NCBI GenBank assembly: GCA_036251935.1
Contig: CP133967.1
Location: 877,488 to 941,487, forward strand
DNA from: Orbaceae bacterium lpD04
Lineage (GTDB): Bacteria > Pseudomonadota > Gammaproteobacteria > Enterobacterales > Orbaceae
Direction of reading: 5' to 3'
DNA: 64,000 nucleotides
Notes under the pieces: model-generated
What the model was told of the DNA's origin: nothing
Database searches by the model: none
What the model saw: the letters and a program-made list of their open reading frames with translations, nothing else
Program-made: the position numbers and the translations under genes
Shown here: one piece after another, positions 25,336-36,551 of the stretch
Numbering within the stretch: position 1 is the first letter of the stretch
How the letters are laid out: every line of letters starts with the position of its first letter

Positions 25336-26847
25336 ATGGTTATGCAAACACAAAATAAACTTAAACGCGATCTTAAAGCTCGCCACCTCACAATGATAGC
25401 CATTGGTGGGTCAATTGGTACCGGGCTATTTGTCGCATCAGGTGCCACTATTGCACAGGCAGGTCCTGCTGGTGCGTTACTTTCTTATGCAATTATCGGC
25501 TTGATGGTCTACTTTTTAATGACCAGTTTAGGCGAGCTTGCCGCTTATTTGCCAGTATCGGGAACATTTGCAACTTATGGTGCTAGATATGTGGATGAAT
25601 CATTTGGTTTTGCAATAGGTTGGAACTATTGGTATAACTGGGCAATTACTGTTGCTGTTGATTTAGTTGCAGCGCAGCTTGTTATCTCTTATTGGTTTGA
25701 CTCAGGCAGCTATAGTTGGCTATGGAGCGTGCTTTTTTTAAGTATTATCTTTTTACTTAATTATATTTCGGTAAAAGGCTTTGGTGAGGCCGAGTTTTGG
25801 TTCTCATTAATAAAAGTTGTGACAGTTATTATCTTCATAATATTAGGTATGGGGATGATTATTAATATCTTTTTGGATTGGTACCAGCATGCAAGTGTTG
25901 TTACTGTGAATGGTGTTTCAAAAGTCGTATCGACCTCGCAAAGCCCTTGGTATAACTGGACAATTGGTGATGCGCCTTTTGTTGGTGGTTTTTCATCGAT
26001 GATTGGTGTTGCGATGATTGTTGGATTTTCGTTTCAAGGAACAGAATTAATTGGTATTGCTGCTGGTGAGTCTGAAAATCCAGAAAAAAATATTCCAAAA
26101 TCAATGAAGCAAGTCTTTTGGCGTATCTTACTATTTTATGTACTCGCTATTTTTGTGGTGAGTTTAATTATTCCTTATACCGATCCAAGTCTATTACGTA
26201 ATGATGAAACAGATATTAGTGTTAGTCCATTTACCTTAGTTTTTGAAAATGCAGGATTACTTTTTGCGGCAGCATTGATGAATGCGGTTATTTTAACCTC
26301 AGTGCTATCAGCAGGGAATTCAGGGCTATATGCGTCAACGCGTATGCTTTATGCTTTAGCTAAAGAAGGCAAAGCGCCAAGATTATTTGCACGCTTATCT
26401 CACTCTGGCGTACCTAGAATGGCACTGCTAGCGACCACCTTCATCGCAATGCTCTGTTTTTTAACGTCAATGTTTGAAGACAGACAAGTTTATTTATGGT
26501 TACTAAACTTATCAGGCATGACCGGCTTTATTGCTTGGCTAGGGATTGCAATTAGTCACTATCGCTTTAGAAAAGGCTATATCGCTCAAGGACTAGATAT
26601 TAACAAACTACCTTATAAGTCAAGCCTATTTCCGTTTGGTCCGATATTTGCTTTTGTACTATGCCTTGTTATCACGCTTGGGCAAAATTATGAAGCCTTT
26701 TTACAAGATCAAATTGATTGGAATGCTGTCATTGCAACTTATATTGGTATTCCACTATTTTTAGTGATTATGTTTAGCTATAAATTACTTAAAAGAACGA
26801 AATGGATAAAATATCAAGATATGGATTTTAGCCGCATTAAAGACTAA
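25336..26847 (+). CDS. lysP: Lysine-specific permease LysP
   Basis: Amino acid-polyamine-organocation transporter that imports lysine with protons. 503 residues, twelve hydrophobic segments. The first helix carries IAIGGSIGTGLFVASGAT, and the match to E. coli LysP continues through ELIGIAAGESENPEKNIPK and SGMTGFIAWLGIAISHYRFR. Start at 25336 or the ATG two codons on. A decayed copy of its last 15 codons lies 234 bases downstream. Confidence 0.93.
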   Translation: MVMQTQNKLKRDLKARHLTMIAIGGSIGTGLFVASGATIAQAGPAGALLSYAIIGLMVYFLMTSLGELAAYLPVSGTFATYGARYVDESFGFAIGWNYWYNWAITVAVDLVAAQLVISYWFDSGSYSWLWSVLFLSIIFLLNYISVKGFGEAEFWFSLIKVVTVIIFIILGMGMIINIFLDWYQHASVVTVNGVSKVVSTSQSPWYNWTIGDAPFVGGFSSMIGVAMIVGFSFQGTELIGIAAGESENPEKNIPKSMKQVFWRILLFYVLAIFVVSLIIPYTDPSLLRNDETDISVSPFTLVFENAGLLFAAALMNAVILTSVLSAGNSGLYASTRMLYALAKEGKAPRLFARLSHSGVPRMALLATTFIAMLCFLTSMFEDRQVYLWLLNLSGMTGFIAWLGIAISHYRFRKGYIAQGLDINKLPYKSSLFPFGPIFAFVLCLVITLGQNYEAFLQDQIDWNAVIATYIGIPLFLVIMFSYKLLKRTKWIKYQDMDFSRIKD

Positions 26848-27010
26848 TTTTAGACATATCGAATCAGTATCGCGCAGCCTTGCGCGATACAATATGACAG
26901 AAATAGCAAATAGAATTAGCCACTACCAAAAATAATGTGCGTTTTAGATAAGTAATATGATGCTATTTCAACAGCGACTTTATCGCCGGTTAAAATATGG
27001 GTGTCGTTTT
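26803..27010. repeat. Tandem duplication of the lysP/infA junction, copy A
   Basis: 208 bases covering the end of lysP, the intergenic hairpin, and part of the infA 3' end. They align without gaps, at roughly 80% identity, to 27037-27244 (offset 234). The hairpin ATCGCGCA-GCCT-TGCGCGAT at 26869-26888 is shared. Copy A holds the intact lysP end and a decayed infA end. Confidence 0.9.
26916..27002 (-). pseudogene. infA 3' fragment in the duplicated junction
   Basis: On the minus strand this reads ILTGDKVAVEIASYYLSKT then HIIFGSG and a stop, against the true IF-1 ending [19 protein letters not shown] then RIIFRSR. Only the last 27-29 codons exist, with no start or N-terminal part, so it is a non-functional relic of duplication. 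The frame is still open, suggesting moderate age. Confidence 0.85.
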
Positions 27011-27036
27011 AGTCATTAAATTAATCAAAAACTCAG

Positions 27037-27434
<398 letters not shown>

Positions 27435-27566
27435 TTATCTTTAGCCACCATTTAAAACGACAAATAGCGGCAAAATGATGCCGAAAAAATTACCAGATGT
27501 AAAGCTGTTTCTACTTTTTTAGCTAAATAAAGTTTTATTCGTTTAAGATATAGCGATTATTTTTTC

Positions 27567-27600
27567 ACTAAAATATAGCCTTACAACAAAAAAATAACGA
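27567..27600. repeat. Dispersed 34 bp intergenic sequence, copy 1
   Basis: ACTAAAATATAGCCTTACAA and the 14 bases after it recur at 62835-62868 with 30 of 34 identical. Both copies lie between genes. This one is in the infA-prmA gap, which otherwise shows nothing but the prmA hairpin. Confidence 0.5.
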
Positions 27601-27625
27601 AATTTAACATTAAATAAAACAATAG

Positions 27626-27652
27626 CTAGCGCTATGAATAAAAACGCTAGCC
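27626..27652 (-). terminator. Probable terminator after prmA
   Basis: Inverted repeat GCTAGCG ... CGCTAGC (7 bp, loop 13 bases) starts 4 bases beyond the prmA stop and is followed on the minus strand by a T-rich stretch (TATTGTTTTATTT). Imperfect but well placed. Confidence 0.45.
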
Positions 27653-27656
27653 TAAA

Positions 27657-28538
27657 TTAATATTTTTTACCTGTGATACGGCACCACTCTTCTTTAATCA
27701 TTACCGGATCAAGCTCGAAGTGTGGCTGGTAAGCATCACAGACACTCGCTGATTGATTTTCTAATATACCAGATAACCCGAGTAACCCTTCCGATTTAAC
27801 TAGTACGCTAATATGTGGTTCAAGCTCTCTAAGTGGCCCGGCTAAGATATTTGCAACCACAACGTCAGCAAGTAAGTTATCAGGAATATCTTTTGCAAGG
27901 TAAAGTGATAACCTATCACTGACATTATTACGCTGTGCATTATCTCGGCTAGCTTGCAGCGCTTGTGGATCAATATCTATCCCAATCGCTGCTTTGGCAC
28001 CTAATTTTAATGCTGCAATAGCTAAAATACCTGATCCACAGCCATAATCGATAATGACTTTGTCTTGCAAATCAAGTCCATCAAGCCATTGTAGACAAAG
28101 CGCAGTTGTTGGGTGTGTTCCTGTTCCAAAAGCAAGGCCTGGGTCAAGCATTACATTTACTGCGTTTGGGTCAGGGATCTCTCGCCAGCTAGGGCAGATC
28201 CAAAGCCTATTACCAAATTGCATCGGATGAAAATTATCCATCCATTCGCGTTCCCAATCTTTATCTTCTAATTGTTCAATTTTATAATGCAGTTCATTGG
28301 TAAACAGTTTTGATGACTTAAGTAAATTAATTAATTGCTTAGTATCAATATCAGCTTCATATAAGCCAATTACATCAGTATTTCCCCATAAACGAGTTTC
28401 GCCGGGTAATGGTTCAAATACTGGCGTGTCATAGGTATCTTGAAAGGTGACTGATACCGCGCCGCTTTCTTCTAATAAATCACTAAAATGTTCGGCATTA
28501 TCATTAGTGGTATTAATTTTTAATTGGATCCAAGGCAT
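27657..28538 (-). CDS. prmA: Ribosomal protein L11 methyltransferase
   Basis: Trimethylates L11 on lysines and the N-terminus using S-adenosylmethionine. N-terminal substrate-recognition domain ([20 protein letters not shown]), linker, then Rossmann methyltransferase with [32 protein letters not shown] and [10 protein letters not shown]. Start at 28538 has an AGGGA upstream and gives 293 residues, as in E. coli; an ATG ten codons earlier lies within panF. It overlaps nothing and follows panF closely. Confidence 0.96.
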   Translation of the reverse strand: MPWIQLKINTTNDNAEHFSDLLEESGAVSVTFQDTYDTPVFEPLPGETRLWGNTDVIGLYEADIDTKQLINLLKSSKLFTNELHYKIEQLEDKDWEREWMDNFHPMQFGNRLWICPSWREIPDPNAVNVMLDPGLAFGTGTHPTTALCLQWLDGLDLQDKVIIDYGCGSGILAIAALKLGAKAAIGIDIDPQALQASRDNAQRNNVSDRLSLYLAKDIPDNLLADVVVANILAGPLRELEPHISVLVKSEGLLGLSGILENQSASVCDAYQPHFELDPVMIKEEWCRITGKKY

Positions 28539-28539
28539 A

Positions 28540-29973
28540 TTAGTCCCTATTTTGTAAATGTTTGCCAAAGTAATTGGCGATTAAAAAGGCAACTAATCCT
28601 ACAATTAATGCCGGTACAATTGGATGAAAACTAAAGATTTTTAGATTTTCACTCGCTAAGATAGCATAACAAGTCGCACCTAAAATCATCGATGTTAATG
28701 CACCATAAGCATTAGCATGTTGCCAATATAGCCCTAACACTAAAGGCCATAAAAAAACCGCTTCAAGTCCACCAAATGCAAGTAAGTTTAACCATATCAC
28801 CATATCTGGTGGATTCCATGCGGCTAAAATTAATAGTACACCAAAAATAAATGTAATGACAATTGATAGACGGGTAAGTGTTTTATCGTATTTTTTCATC
28901 TCTGGTTTGATTGATAAAAAGAGATCTTTAATGATAACGGATGAGACTTGTAATAGCTGAGCATTGATAGTTGACATAATGGCTGCAAGTGGCGCGGCTA
29001 AAAAAATGCCGGCGGCAATGGGTGGCAATACACTAACAATCAAATTAGGCACAACTTGATCGGGGATAGCCAAATTAGGTAAAATTGCGCGACCTAATGC
29101 CCCCGATAAATGCATGGTAAACATGATCACAGTAACAATAATTGTACCTAAAATAATTGCGCGATGAACCGCTTTACTATCTTTATAAGCCATACAGCGC
29201 ACGGCGGTATGAGGTAAACCAACCACGCCAAAGCAGACTAAAATCCAAAATGACACCATAAATGGAAAATCCATGAAATCATCAGGTCCTTGCGGTGTTA
29301 ATAATGCGGGATCTGTCTGTTTTAAGGTATCAATAATTTGTGGTATGCCGCCTCCTGCATAGATAACTGCAATAAGCAAAATAATTGCGCCAACAAGCAT
29401 TACCATGCCTTGAAAAGCGTCATTTAAAATGCCGGCACGAAAACCACCAAAAGCTGTATAGATAACAGTGCCAATACCAAAAATAAGTAAACCGTAACCA
29501 TAAGGAATACCGACCGAGGATTCTAATAAGCGAGCACCACCGATAAATTGTACGGTCATTGCGCCAATAAATGCGACAATAATTGCAATACTTGCAAACC
29601 AAACAATCAATCGGCTTTGATAACGGGCATATAACATATCACTTAAGGTAAGGGCATTATATTTGCGCGCGAGAATCGCAAATTTTTTGCCTAAAATACC
29701 CAGTGATAACAACACAGTTGGCACTTGGATCATAGCAAGTAAAACCCAACCTAGACCAAATTTATAAGCAGCGCCAGGTCCACCAATAAAAGAGCTGGCA
29801 CTAATATAAGTCGCCGCAAGAGTCATCGCAAGTAAGAATCCGCCCATGGTTCGATTACCAATAAAATAATCGGTAAATTGGTCAGTTTTTTTACGTTTAA
29901 TATACGCATAGGCAGAAATCGCGAAGACTAACGTTAGATAAAGGACAAGAGGAACAATAATATCAACATGCAT
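28540..29973 (-). CDS. panF: Sodium/pantothenate symporter
   Basis: Imports pantothenate with sodium; solute:sodium symporter family. 477 residues, about thirteen hydrophobic segments, with [10 protein letters not shown] at the start region, [20 protein letters not shown] and [17 protein letters not shown]. Gene order yhdT-panF-prmA is the same as in E. coli. The pathway enzyme CoaA is encoded at 2.8 kb. Confidence 0.94.
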   Translation of the reverse strand: MHVDIIVPLVLYLTLVFAISAYAYIKRKKTDQFTDYFIGNRTMGGFLLAMTLAATYISASSFIGGPGAAYKFGLGWVLLAMIQVPTVLLSLGILGKKFAILARKYNALTLSDMLYARYQSRLIVWFASIAIIVAFIGAMTVQFIGGARLLESSVGIPYGYGLLIFGIGTVIYTAFGGFRAGILNDAFQGMVMLVGAIILLIAVIYAGGGIPQIIDTLKQTDPALLTPQGPDDFMDFPFMVSFWILVCFGVVGLPHTAVRCMAYKDSKAVHRAIILGTIIVTVIMFTMHLSGALGRAILPNLAIPDQVVPNLIVSVLPPIAAGIFLAAPLAAIMSTINAQLLQVSSVIIKDLFLSIKPEMKKYDKTLTRLSIVITFIFGVLLILAAWNPPDMVIWLNLLAFGGLEAVFLWPLVLGLYWQHANAYGALTSMILGATCYAILASENLKIFSFHPIVPALIVGLVAFLIANYFGKHLQNRD

Positions 29974-29987
29974 AATAGATAGCGTCT

Positions 29988-30245
29988 TTATTTATTAATT
30001 GGTTTTGTTGGCTGACAGCTCTCGAGCGAAATATCTTTAAAGCGACATTTTACGACCAAGTAGCAAATCAAAATAAAGGCTATAGGTGTTAGTACACAAG
30101 ATATTTCAAACCAAGCTGGAAACCCGAGTATACCAAGCTTATCACCTAAGCAGTAAGCAGATAAGACCCAACAAACTAAGTAAAAAAGAGTAATGTATAG
30201 AGATAGCCTTGCTTCTTTATTTGCTTGTAAATAACGTTTATCCAT
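29988..30245 (-). CDS. yhdT: DUF997 small membrane protein YhdT
   Basis: 85 residues with two hydrophobic helices (SLYITLFYLVCWVLSAYCLG and the stretch around VLTPIAFILICYLVV) and WFEISCVLTP, the DUF997 signature. It always accompanies panF and may help it; no biochemical function is established. First gene of the yhdT-panF-prmA operon. Confidence 0.9.
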   Translation of the reverse strand: MDKRYLQANKEARLSLYITLFYLVCWVLSAYCLGDKLGILGFPAWFEISCVLTPIAFILICYLVVKCRFKDISLESCQPTKPINK

Positions 30246-30387
30246 TGAAAGTACCTATAGCTATAGCACTAAAAGGGCATTAGAGTAAAATAAACCACCT
30301 AAATAAGCAAGCCAGATATTACTTAGTAATATTTGCGCTTTAAGTGAGTGAGAGTATAATGCCCAAACGTTATATAAGGAGTGATTT

Positions 30388-30588
30388 ATGAGTAACTATC
30401 AGCACAAAAAAGGAACTATTCGTAATAATGCTTTAGCTGCATTAATGAGTGATCCATTATTTAAACAGAGAATTGAAACTAATATAAAAGGTAAAGGCAG
30501 TTTTAAAAGAAAAGCAAAACATTGTAAAAGAGATTATCAAGGAGCAGATAAAAGCAGTCTATTTAGTCTATTTTTATCTGCTTTTTGA
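30388..30588 (+). CDS. arfA: Alternative ribosome-rescue factor ArfA
   Basis: Rescues ribosomes stalled on nonstop mRNA by recruiting RF2. The N-terminal half [20 protein letters not shown] and basic motif [12 protein letters not shown] match E. coli ArfA. An intrinsic terminator lies inside the coding region, so most transcripts should end before the TGA and be nonstop themselves, making ArfA abundant only when tmRNA fails. The 66-residue reading is therefore probably longer than the active protein. An AAGGAG site precedes the ATG. Confidence 0.93.
   Translation: MSNYQHKKGTIRNNALAALMSDPLFKQRIETNIKGKGSFKRKAKHCKRDYQGADKSSLFSLFLSAF
30543..30586 (+). terminator. Intragenic terminator within arfA
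   Basis: AGCAGATAAAA (30543-30553) pairs perfectly with TTTTATCTGCT (30572-30582), followed by a T run that ends in the first base of the TGA stop. Transcripts ending here would lack a stop codon. Confidence 0.85.
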
Positions 30589-30742
30589 TTAATTATCGCT
30601 ATTGTACGCTTATCTACTAGCTTATTAACGACTATTCTTATCATTAAGCTTCACTAATATCACCTCATTGGCTATGGCAATAGATAAAGTGATGTTTCAC
30701 CCTATAACTGTTATTTGTATATTTAATGTATTTACTAAAAAA

Positions 30743-30762
30743 TGCTGGTATAATATACAGTT
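30743..30762 (+). promoter_or_regulatory. LexA (SOS) box and -10 of uvrA
   Basis: TGCTGGTATAATATACAGTT contains CTGG-N8-ACAG, one base from the LexA consensus CTGT-N8-ACAG, and encloses a perfect TATAAT at 30749-30754. It lies 57 bases upstream of uvrA. DNA damage induction is therefore expected. Confidence 0.8.
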
Positions 30763-30818
30763 CATTATTTGGCTATTTGCCCAAAATTGTTATTTTAACG
30801 TCGATTAAGAAGAGATAA

Positions 30819-33656
30819 ATGTCAATTAAAAATATTGAAATCCGTGGTGCTCGTACTCATAATCTCAAAAATATTAATGTAACTATTCCTCGTGATAAAT
30901 TAGTGGTTATTACGGGTATTTCAGGTTCAGGTAAATCCTCTTTAGCATTTGATACCCTATATGCTGAAGGGCAAAGGCGCTATGTCGAATCATTATCTGC
31001 TTATGCACGTCAATTTTTATCATTGATGGAAAAACCTGATGTTGATCACATTGAAGGATTATCTCCCGCTATTTCGATTGAACAAAAATCAACTTCTCAT
31101 AATCCACGTTCAACGGTTGGCACAATTACCGAAATCTATGATTATCTGCGTTTGCTCTATGCGCGTATCGGTGAACCTCGCTGCCCAACACACCATTTAC
31201 CATTAGCGGCGCAAACAGTATCACAAATGGTTGACTCGATTATGTCATTGCCAGCTGATCATCGTTATATGCTGCTTGCTCCTGTTGTGACTGAGCGTAA
31301 AGGTGAGTTTGTTAAATTATTCGAACAGTTATCAGCTAGCGGTTATATTCGCGTTCGCGTTGATGGTGATATTTATGACTTATCAGATCCGCCAGTATTA
31401 GAACTACAAAAAAAACATACTATCGAAGTGGTTGTCGATCGCTTTCGTATTCGAGATGATTTAAAAATTCGACTTGCTGAGTCAATTGAAACTGCGCTCT
31501 CAATTACTCATGGCATCATTAAAGTGGCTAATTTAGATGAGCCAAATAGTGATGAGATCCTTTTTTCAGCCAATTTTGCTTGCCCTATTTGTGGCTATAG
31601 TCTGTCAGAACTTGAACCAAGACTCTTTTCGTTTAATAATCCAGCTGGCGCTTGCCCTGATTGTGATGGTTTAGGAGTACAACAATATTTTGATGAAAAA
31701 CGCATTGTGCAAATGCCTGATGTTTCACTTGCAGCTGGAGCAATTAAAGGCTGGGATCGTCGCAATTTTTATTACTTTCAAATGCTAAAATCATTAGCAG
31801 AACATTATAAATTTGATATTGATTCACCTTTTGAAAAGCTGCCTAGCAAAATCAAAAATATTATATTAAATGGCTCTGGCGATGAAGATATTCAATTTGT
31901 TTATACCAATGATCGCGGTGATTCTGTTAAACGAACCCATCCATTTGAGGGAATTTTAAATAATCTTAGCCGCCGCTATAAAGAGACTGATTCACAAACC
32001 ATTCGTGAAGAGCTTGCTAAATATATTAGTAACCGTGCATGCCCAAGCTGCCATGGCTCAAGATTACGCGTCGAGGCGCGCAATGTGTTTATTGATGACA
32101 CGAATTTACCTGCGATTAGTGAGTTAAGTATTCATAATGCGAAAGCGTTTTTTGGTACACTTAGTTTAACGGGACAACGCGCCAAAATTGCAGAAAAAAT
32201 ATTAAAAGAGATCAATGAACGTTTACAGTTTTTAATTAATGTTGGGCTTAATTACTTAAACTTATCTCGCTCTGCGGAGACATTATCTGGCGGTGAGGCT
32301 CAGCGAATAAGGCTAGCAAGCCAAATCGGTGCAGGCCTTGTTGGCGTTATGTATGTACTTGACGAACCGTCAATTGGATTACACCAACGTGATAACTCAA
32401 AATTAATTGATACATTAACGCATTTACGTGACTTAGGTAATAGCGTTATTGTTGTTGAGCATGATGAAGATGCGATCTTAGCGGCTGATTATTTAATCGA
32501 TATCGGCCCCGGCGCAGGTGTGCATGGTGGCGAAATTATTGCTGAGGGAACGCCTGCACAGGTAATGAAAAATAAAAACTCATTAACTGGTAAGTACTTA
32601 TCAGGTAAAGAGAAAATTGAAATTCCAGCTAAACGAACTAAAATCGATAAAAAGAAACTATTATCATTAATTGGCGCGACGGGTAATAATTTAAAAAATG
32701 TCACTTTAAATATCCCTGTTGGCCTATTTACTTGCATAACCGGTGTTTCTGGCTCAGGAAAATCAACCCTTATCAATGATACACTTTATCCATTAGCGCA
32801 AAACGAACTTAATCGAGCAGAGAAAAGCGATATCGCGCCGTATAAAGAAATTAAAGGATTAGATCATTTTGATAAAGTCATTGCCATTGACCAAAGCCCT
32901 ATTGGCCGGACTCCGCGTTCTAATCCAGCAACTTACACTGGCTTTTTCACCTCAATTCGTGAGTTATATGCTGGCGTTCCTGAAGCAAGGGCGCGTGGTT
33001 ATAATCCAGGCCGTTTTAGTTTTAACGTTAAAGGTGGTCGCTGTGAAGCTTGCCAAGGTGATGGACTGATCAAAGTCGAAATGCACTTTTTACCTGATGT
33101 TTATGTGCCTTGCGACCAGTGTCATGGTAAGCGTTATAATCGCGAGACGTTAGAAATTAAATATAAAGGTAAAGCCATTAATGAAGTGCTAGCGATGACG
33201 GTTGAAGAAGGGCGCGAGTTTTTTGAAGCTGTTCCCATGATTGCTCGAAAATTACAAACCCTCGTCGATGTTGGGCTATCTTATATTACTATTGGTCAAT
33301 CAGCAACGACGTTATCTGGTGGTGAAGCTCAGCGAGTTAAGCTGGCTAAAGAACTATCGAAACGTGATACGGGTAAAACATTATATATTCTAGATGAACC
33401 AACGACAGGTCTACATTTTGCTGATGTTAAGCAATTATTAAATCAATTGCATCTGCTTCGAGATCGCGGTAATACCGTTGTGGTCATTGAACATAACTTA
33501 GATGTTGTTAAAACAGCTGACTGGATTGTCGATCTTGGCCCTGAGGGCGGTAATGGTGGTGGCGAAATTATTGCTGAAGGTACACCTGAAGATGTGGCAA
33601 AATGTAAACAGTCCTATACAGGAATTTATTTAAAACCTATACTAGCAAAAAAATAG
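30819..33656 (+). CDS. uvrA: UvrABC excision nuclease subunit A
   Basis: Damage-sensing ATPase dimer of nucleotide excision repair. Two ABC modules: Walker [12 protein letters not shown] near residue 35 and [11 protein letters not shown] near 645; two LSGGEAQR signatures; zinc fingers CPICGYS...CPDCDG and CEACQGDG...[10 protein letters not shown]. 945 residues, normal. A LexA-like box sits in its promoter. It is 22 bases from plsY. Confidence 0.97.
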   Translation: MSIKNIEIRGARTHNLKNINVTIPRDKLVVITGISGSGKSSLAFDTLYAEGQRRYVESLSAYARQFLSLMEKPDVDHIEGLSPAISIEQKSTSHNPRSTVGTITEIYDYLRLLYARIGEPRCPTHHLPLAAQTVSQMVDSIMSLPADHRYMLLAPVVTERKGEFVKLFEQLSASGYIRVRVDGDIYDLSDPPVLELQKKHTIEVVVDRFRIRDDLKIRLAESIETALSITHGIIKVANLDEPNSDEILFSANFACPICGYSLSELEPRLFSFNNPAGACPDCDGLGVQQYFDEKRIVQMPDVSLAAGAIKGWDRRNFYYFQMLKSLAEHYKFDIDSPFEKLPSKIKNIILNGSGDEDIQFVYTNDRGDSVKRTHPFEGILNNLSRRYKETDSQTIREELAKYISNRACPSCHGSRLRVEARNVFIDDTNLPAISELSIHNAKAFFGTLSLTGQRAKIAEKILKEINERLQFLINVGLNYLNLSRSAETLSGGEAQRIRLASQIGAGLVGVMYVLDEPSIGLHQRDNSKLIDTLTHLRDLGNSVIVVEHDEDAILAADYLIDIGPGAGVHGGEIIAEGTPAQVMKNKNSLTGKYLSGKEKIEIPAKRTKIDKKKLLSLIGATGNNLKNVTLNIPVGLFTCITGVSGSGKSTLINDTLYPLAQNELNRAEKSDIAPYKEIKGLDHFDKVIAIDQSPIGRTPRSNPATYTGFFTSIRELYAGVPEARARGYNPGRFSFNVKGGRCEACQGDGLIKVEMHFLPDVYVPCDQCHGKRYNRETLEIKYKGKAINEVLAMTVEEGREFFEAVPMIARKLQTLVDVGLSYITIGQSATTLSGGEAQRVKLAKELSKRDTGKTLYILDEPTTGLHFADVKQLLNQLHLLRDRGNTVVVIEHNLDVVKTADWIVDLGPEGGNGGGEIIAEGTPEDVAKCKQSYTGIYLKPILAKK

Positions 33657-33678
33657 CCATCAATGTGAGGAACATTAT

Positions 33679-34272
33679 TTGCTGCTGATTTCTATTATGA
33701 TGATAGTCGCTTATATTAGTGGCTCATTATCTGGTGCGCGTATTGTGAGCGAACTGATGCATTTACGTAACCCTAGCGATTATGGTTCACATAATCCTGG
33801 CGCGACGAATATGCTTAGAGTCAATGGTAAATTTCCAGCACTGTGTGTTTTAATTTTTGATATGTTAAAAGGACTGTTACCGGTCTACCTATCTTACCGG
33901 TTAGATATATCGCCCTTTTTTTTAGGGATCATCGCTATCTCTGCATGTTTAGGTCATATCTTTCCATGTTTCTTCCATTTCCACGGTGGAAAAGGCGTTG
34001 CAACAGCATTAGGTTCAATGGTCATGATAGGTTTTGATTTTTCAGGATTATTTATTGCGACGTGGTTTGTTACGATTTTAATTACGGGTTATGCGTCAGT
34101 GGCTGCGATCGTAAGCTTTTTATTTGCCCCCTTATTTGTATGGTTTATTCGTCCAGAGCTTACCATGCCTGCTGCGATGTTAGCCTGCCTTATCATTATT
34201 CGTCATGCGAGTAATATTCAGCGCCTAATCAAAGGCGAAGAATCTAAAATTTTAGTTAGAAAACGCCACTAA
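33679..34272 (+). CDS. plsY: Acyl-phosphate:glycerol-3-phosphate acyltransferase PlsY
   Basis: Inner-membrane enzyme making lysophosphatidic acid from acyl-phosphate. 197 residues; motifs GSHNPGATNMLR and FHFHGGKGVATALG are the active and substrate sites. The start is a TTG preceded by TGAGG at 9 bases; the ATG at 33697 is the alternative. The stop overlaps the stop region of the convergent yadS by four bases. Confidence 0.94.
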   Translation: MLLISIMMIVAYISGSLSGARIVSELMHLRNPSDYGSHNPGATNMLRVNGKFPALCVLIFDMLKGLLPVYLSYRLDISPFFLGIIAISACLGHIFPCFFHFHGGKGVATALGSMVMIGFDFSGLFIATWFVTILITGYASVAAIVSFLFAPLFVWFIRPELTMPAAMLACLIIIRHASNIQRLIKGEESKILVRKRH

Positions 34273-34910
34273 TTATGGTTGGTATTATGTTTTTTTGCGA
34301 CTACAACGGGCAATTTTAAATGCCAATAAATTGCTAATAAACGAATTGTTAGTGTGGTTATAATGCCAAGTAATGTTGCAATATCAATTGGTAAACTTAA
34401 ACAAAGGTACGACATAACATGCATAGCACCGCCAATTAAGCAAGCGGTTGCGTAGATGTCTGTTCGAAAGACCATCGGAATATCCCTAGCAAGAACGTCA
34501 CGTAAAATGCCGCCACCCACGCCAGTTAATACTCCCATACAAATCATAACTAAACCATTCACCTCTGAAGCAATGGCTTTATTCACCCCAATTCCAACAA
34601 ATACAGCAAGGCCAATTGCATCAAGTACTGGCATTAACCATTTCGGGTACTTTGTAGCAGATGAATAGCGAATGAGTAACATCGATAATAAAGAGGTAAT
34701 GATAGCGACCCACAAATCGGTTGAATCAGTGACCCAAAAAATAGGACCATGATTTAATATAATATCGCGAATTGTTCCGCCACCTATGGCCGTTATAACG
34801 CCTAAAACTAACGCGCCAATAGGATCCATCTCTTTTTTTGACGCCAATAATACGCCTGAGATAGCAAAAACTATCGTACCTAAAATATCACACCAAAATA
34901 TATAGTTCAT
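34269..34910 (-). CDS. yadS: TRIC-type (UPF0126) cation channel family protein YadS
   Basis: 213 residues with about seven hydrophobic helices and two repeats of the glycine motif: AIGGGTIRDIILN and GVGGGILRDVLARDIP, the mark of the prokaryotic TRIC family. It lies just behind mtnN; in E. coli yadS neighbours btuF-mtnN, and btuF is absent here. Substrate unknown. Confidence 0.88.
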   Translation of the reverse strand: MNYIFWCDILGTIVFAISGVLLASKKEMDPIGALVLGVITAIGGGTIRDIILNHGPIFWVTDSTDLWVAIITSLLSMLLIRYSSATKYPKWLMPVLDAIGLAVFVGIGVNKAIASEVNGLVMICMGVLTGVGGGILRDVLARDIPMVFRTDIYATACLIGGAMHVMSYLCLSLPIDIATLLGIITTLTIRLLAIYWHLKLPVVVAKKHNTNHN

Positions 34911-34922
34911 CGCAGCTCAGTA

Positions 34923-35615
34923 TTATTTAAGTTCTTTAAGCATCGACTGAACGATAAGCGATGATTGCTTTGCAGCTAAAGGTAAAAACTCTTCAAAACT
35001 TATTGCAGAGGCTTTATCACCATTATCTGATATTGCTCTAACGACAATAAATGGCATAGCACAAAGCCAGCAAACATGGGCAATCGCGGTTGCTTCCATT
35101 TCGACTGCAATGGCATCTGGGAACTGGCATTTAATTCTAGTTAATTCATTATCGCTATTGATAAATGAATCACCACTGACAATAACACCGTCAACGGCTT
35201 TAACGCCTTGTGAGTTAGTTGCATTAATGGCGATATCTTTTAGTGGGCTATCGTTAGTAAACGCAACGGGGCAACCCGCCATTTGACCTAGTTCATAGCC
35301 AAAAGCGGTCACATTCACATCATGATAAATAGCGCGATTTGAGATAACAACGTCACCAATTTTCAGGCGACTATCTAATCCACCAGCTGAACCCGTATTA
35401 ATGACCGCATCAATATCAAAGCGACTTAATAATAATGAGGTACCCGTTGCCGCAGCAACTTTACCTATGCCCGATTTAAGTAACACCACATCGCAGCCAT
35501 CAATTTGGCCAATGTAAAAATCGAATCCGAAAATAGTCTCGATCTGGCAATCAGTTATTTTACTTCGAAGAATTGATACTTCTTCTTCCATAGCGGCAAT
35601 AATCGCAATTTTCAT
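34923..35615 (-). CDS. mtnN: 5'-methylthioadenosine/S-adenosylhomocysteine nucleosidase
   Basis: Cleaves MTA and SAH, feeding methionine salvage and AI-2 synthesis. Catalytic Glu in IAAMEEEVSILR, substrate motifs GSAGGLD, MEATAIAHVC and the catalytic Asp in RAISDNGD. 230 residues, family standard. Followed by yadS after 12 bases. Confidence 0.96.
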   Translation of the reverse strand: MKIAIIAAMEEEVSILRSKITDCQIETIFGFDFYIGQIDGCDVVLLKSGIGKVAAATGTSLLLSRFDIDAVINTGSAGGLDSRLKIGDVVISNRAIYHDVNVTAFGYELGQMAGCPVAFTNDSPLKDIAINATNSQGVKAVDGVIVSGDSFINSDNELTRIKCQFPDAIAVEMEATAIAHVCWLCAMPFIVVRAISDNGDKASAISFEEFLPLAAKQSSLIVQSMLKELK

Positions 35616-35662
35616 AATGATTTAACTCAATTAAAACAAGAAATAGTTGTATTAGCAAGATA

Positions 35663-35689
35663 GATAAAAAGCCTCACCGTGATGGCGAG
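35663..35689 (-). terminator. Terminator closing the minus-strand island before mtnN
   Basis: On the minus strand CTCGCC-ATCAC-GGTGAG (one G-T pair) is followed by GCTTTTTATC. It lies between the last unknown secreted-protein gene and mtnN and would insulate mtnN from the island. Confidence 0.55.
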
Positions 35690-35847
35690 TATAATAAGTT
35701 TTATCATTAACGATTACAATACGATATCGCAATTTTTGTTATCAAGCATCCTCTCGCTATAAGAGCATATTGATAAATAGCGGTAAAATGTTAGGTAGAT
35801 TTTATTTATATCATAGCGGTGACATTTGTCCATTTTTTTGCTAGGGA

Positions 35848-36519
35848 TCAGTTATTCATTATAATGCCTGTAGCATTAACACATTCATAAAAATAACCAC
35901 TAAACTTCCCACCAGCATCATTAAATTCATCATAGGAAAGTGGTGTTATCAAAACATTAACATAATCTTCACCCTCTATACATTCACGCAACTGATTAAA
36001 CTCTGCTATGATCGCCCCTTTGAATGCATAACTAATATAAATAGATTCATCTTCACTTACATCCAGCTCTCCGGGATTTAAAAAATAGCTAGTTGCTTTT
36101 GTGATATCAATTCCATATTGTTGTTTTATTTCGGCTGCATTCATCAAGCGGTTCACGACATATTCTTTAAGATTACATGATGTGAATCCTTCTTTTAGGT
36201 CATTGATTTTACAAGATGAATTTAACCAAATTGTTAGCTTCGCTAATTCATTATTATATTTTTCCTCACTATAATTATTATAAATAAGGACCTGTTCTTG
36301 TAGATTGGTAAATTTTCGATCTTTGAAAAAACCAACGCCGTAGAAAATAGGTTCAATATCGTGAGAACCCATTGGGTTACTGATATACATATATTTATAA
36401 AACAATGATCCATTTTCATTTATTGATAGAGGCACGATATTTAGTGTTGCTCGAGAGGGGCCTGTTGCAAATGCGTTATGAGAAAAGCATAAGATTAATA
36501 ATACAATATATTTTTTCAC
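35848..36519 (-). CDS. Secreted protein of unknown family
   Basis: I do not recognise this 223-residue protein. It has a clean signal peptide (MKKYIVLLILCFSHNAFA) and a mature part without membrane segments. Cysteines occur in NSSCKIND, FTSCNLKE, LRECIEGE and FYECVNAT, an even number compatible with disulfides in the periplasm. It is the most downstream gene of the run of secreted proteins that starts behind the VgrG cargo, so it may be an accessory immunity protein. Confidence 0.7.
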   Translation of the reverse strand: MKKYIVLLILCFSHNAFATGPSRATLNIVPLSINENGSLFYKYMYISNPMGSHDIEPIFYGVGFFKDRKFTNLQEQVLIYNNYSEEKYNNELAKLTIWLNSSCKINDLKEGFTSCNLKEYVVNRLMNAAEIKQQYGIDITKATSYFLNPGELDVSEDESIYISYAFKGAIIAEFNQLRECIEGEDYVNVLITPLSYDEFNDAGGKFSGYFYECVNATGIIMNN

Positions 36520-36551
36520 AATTATCTACCTAATTTATTTTGATTCTACAA

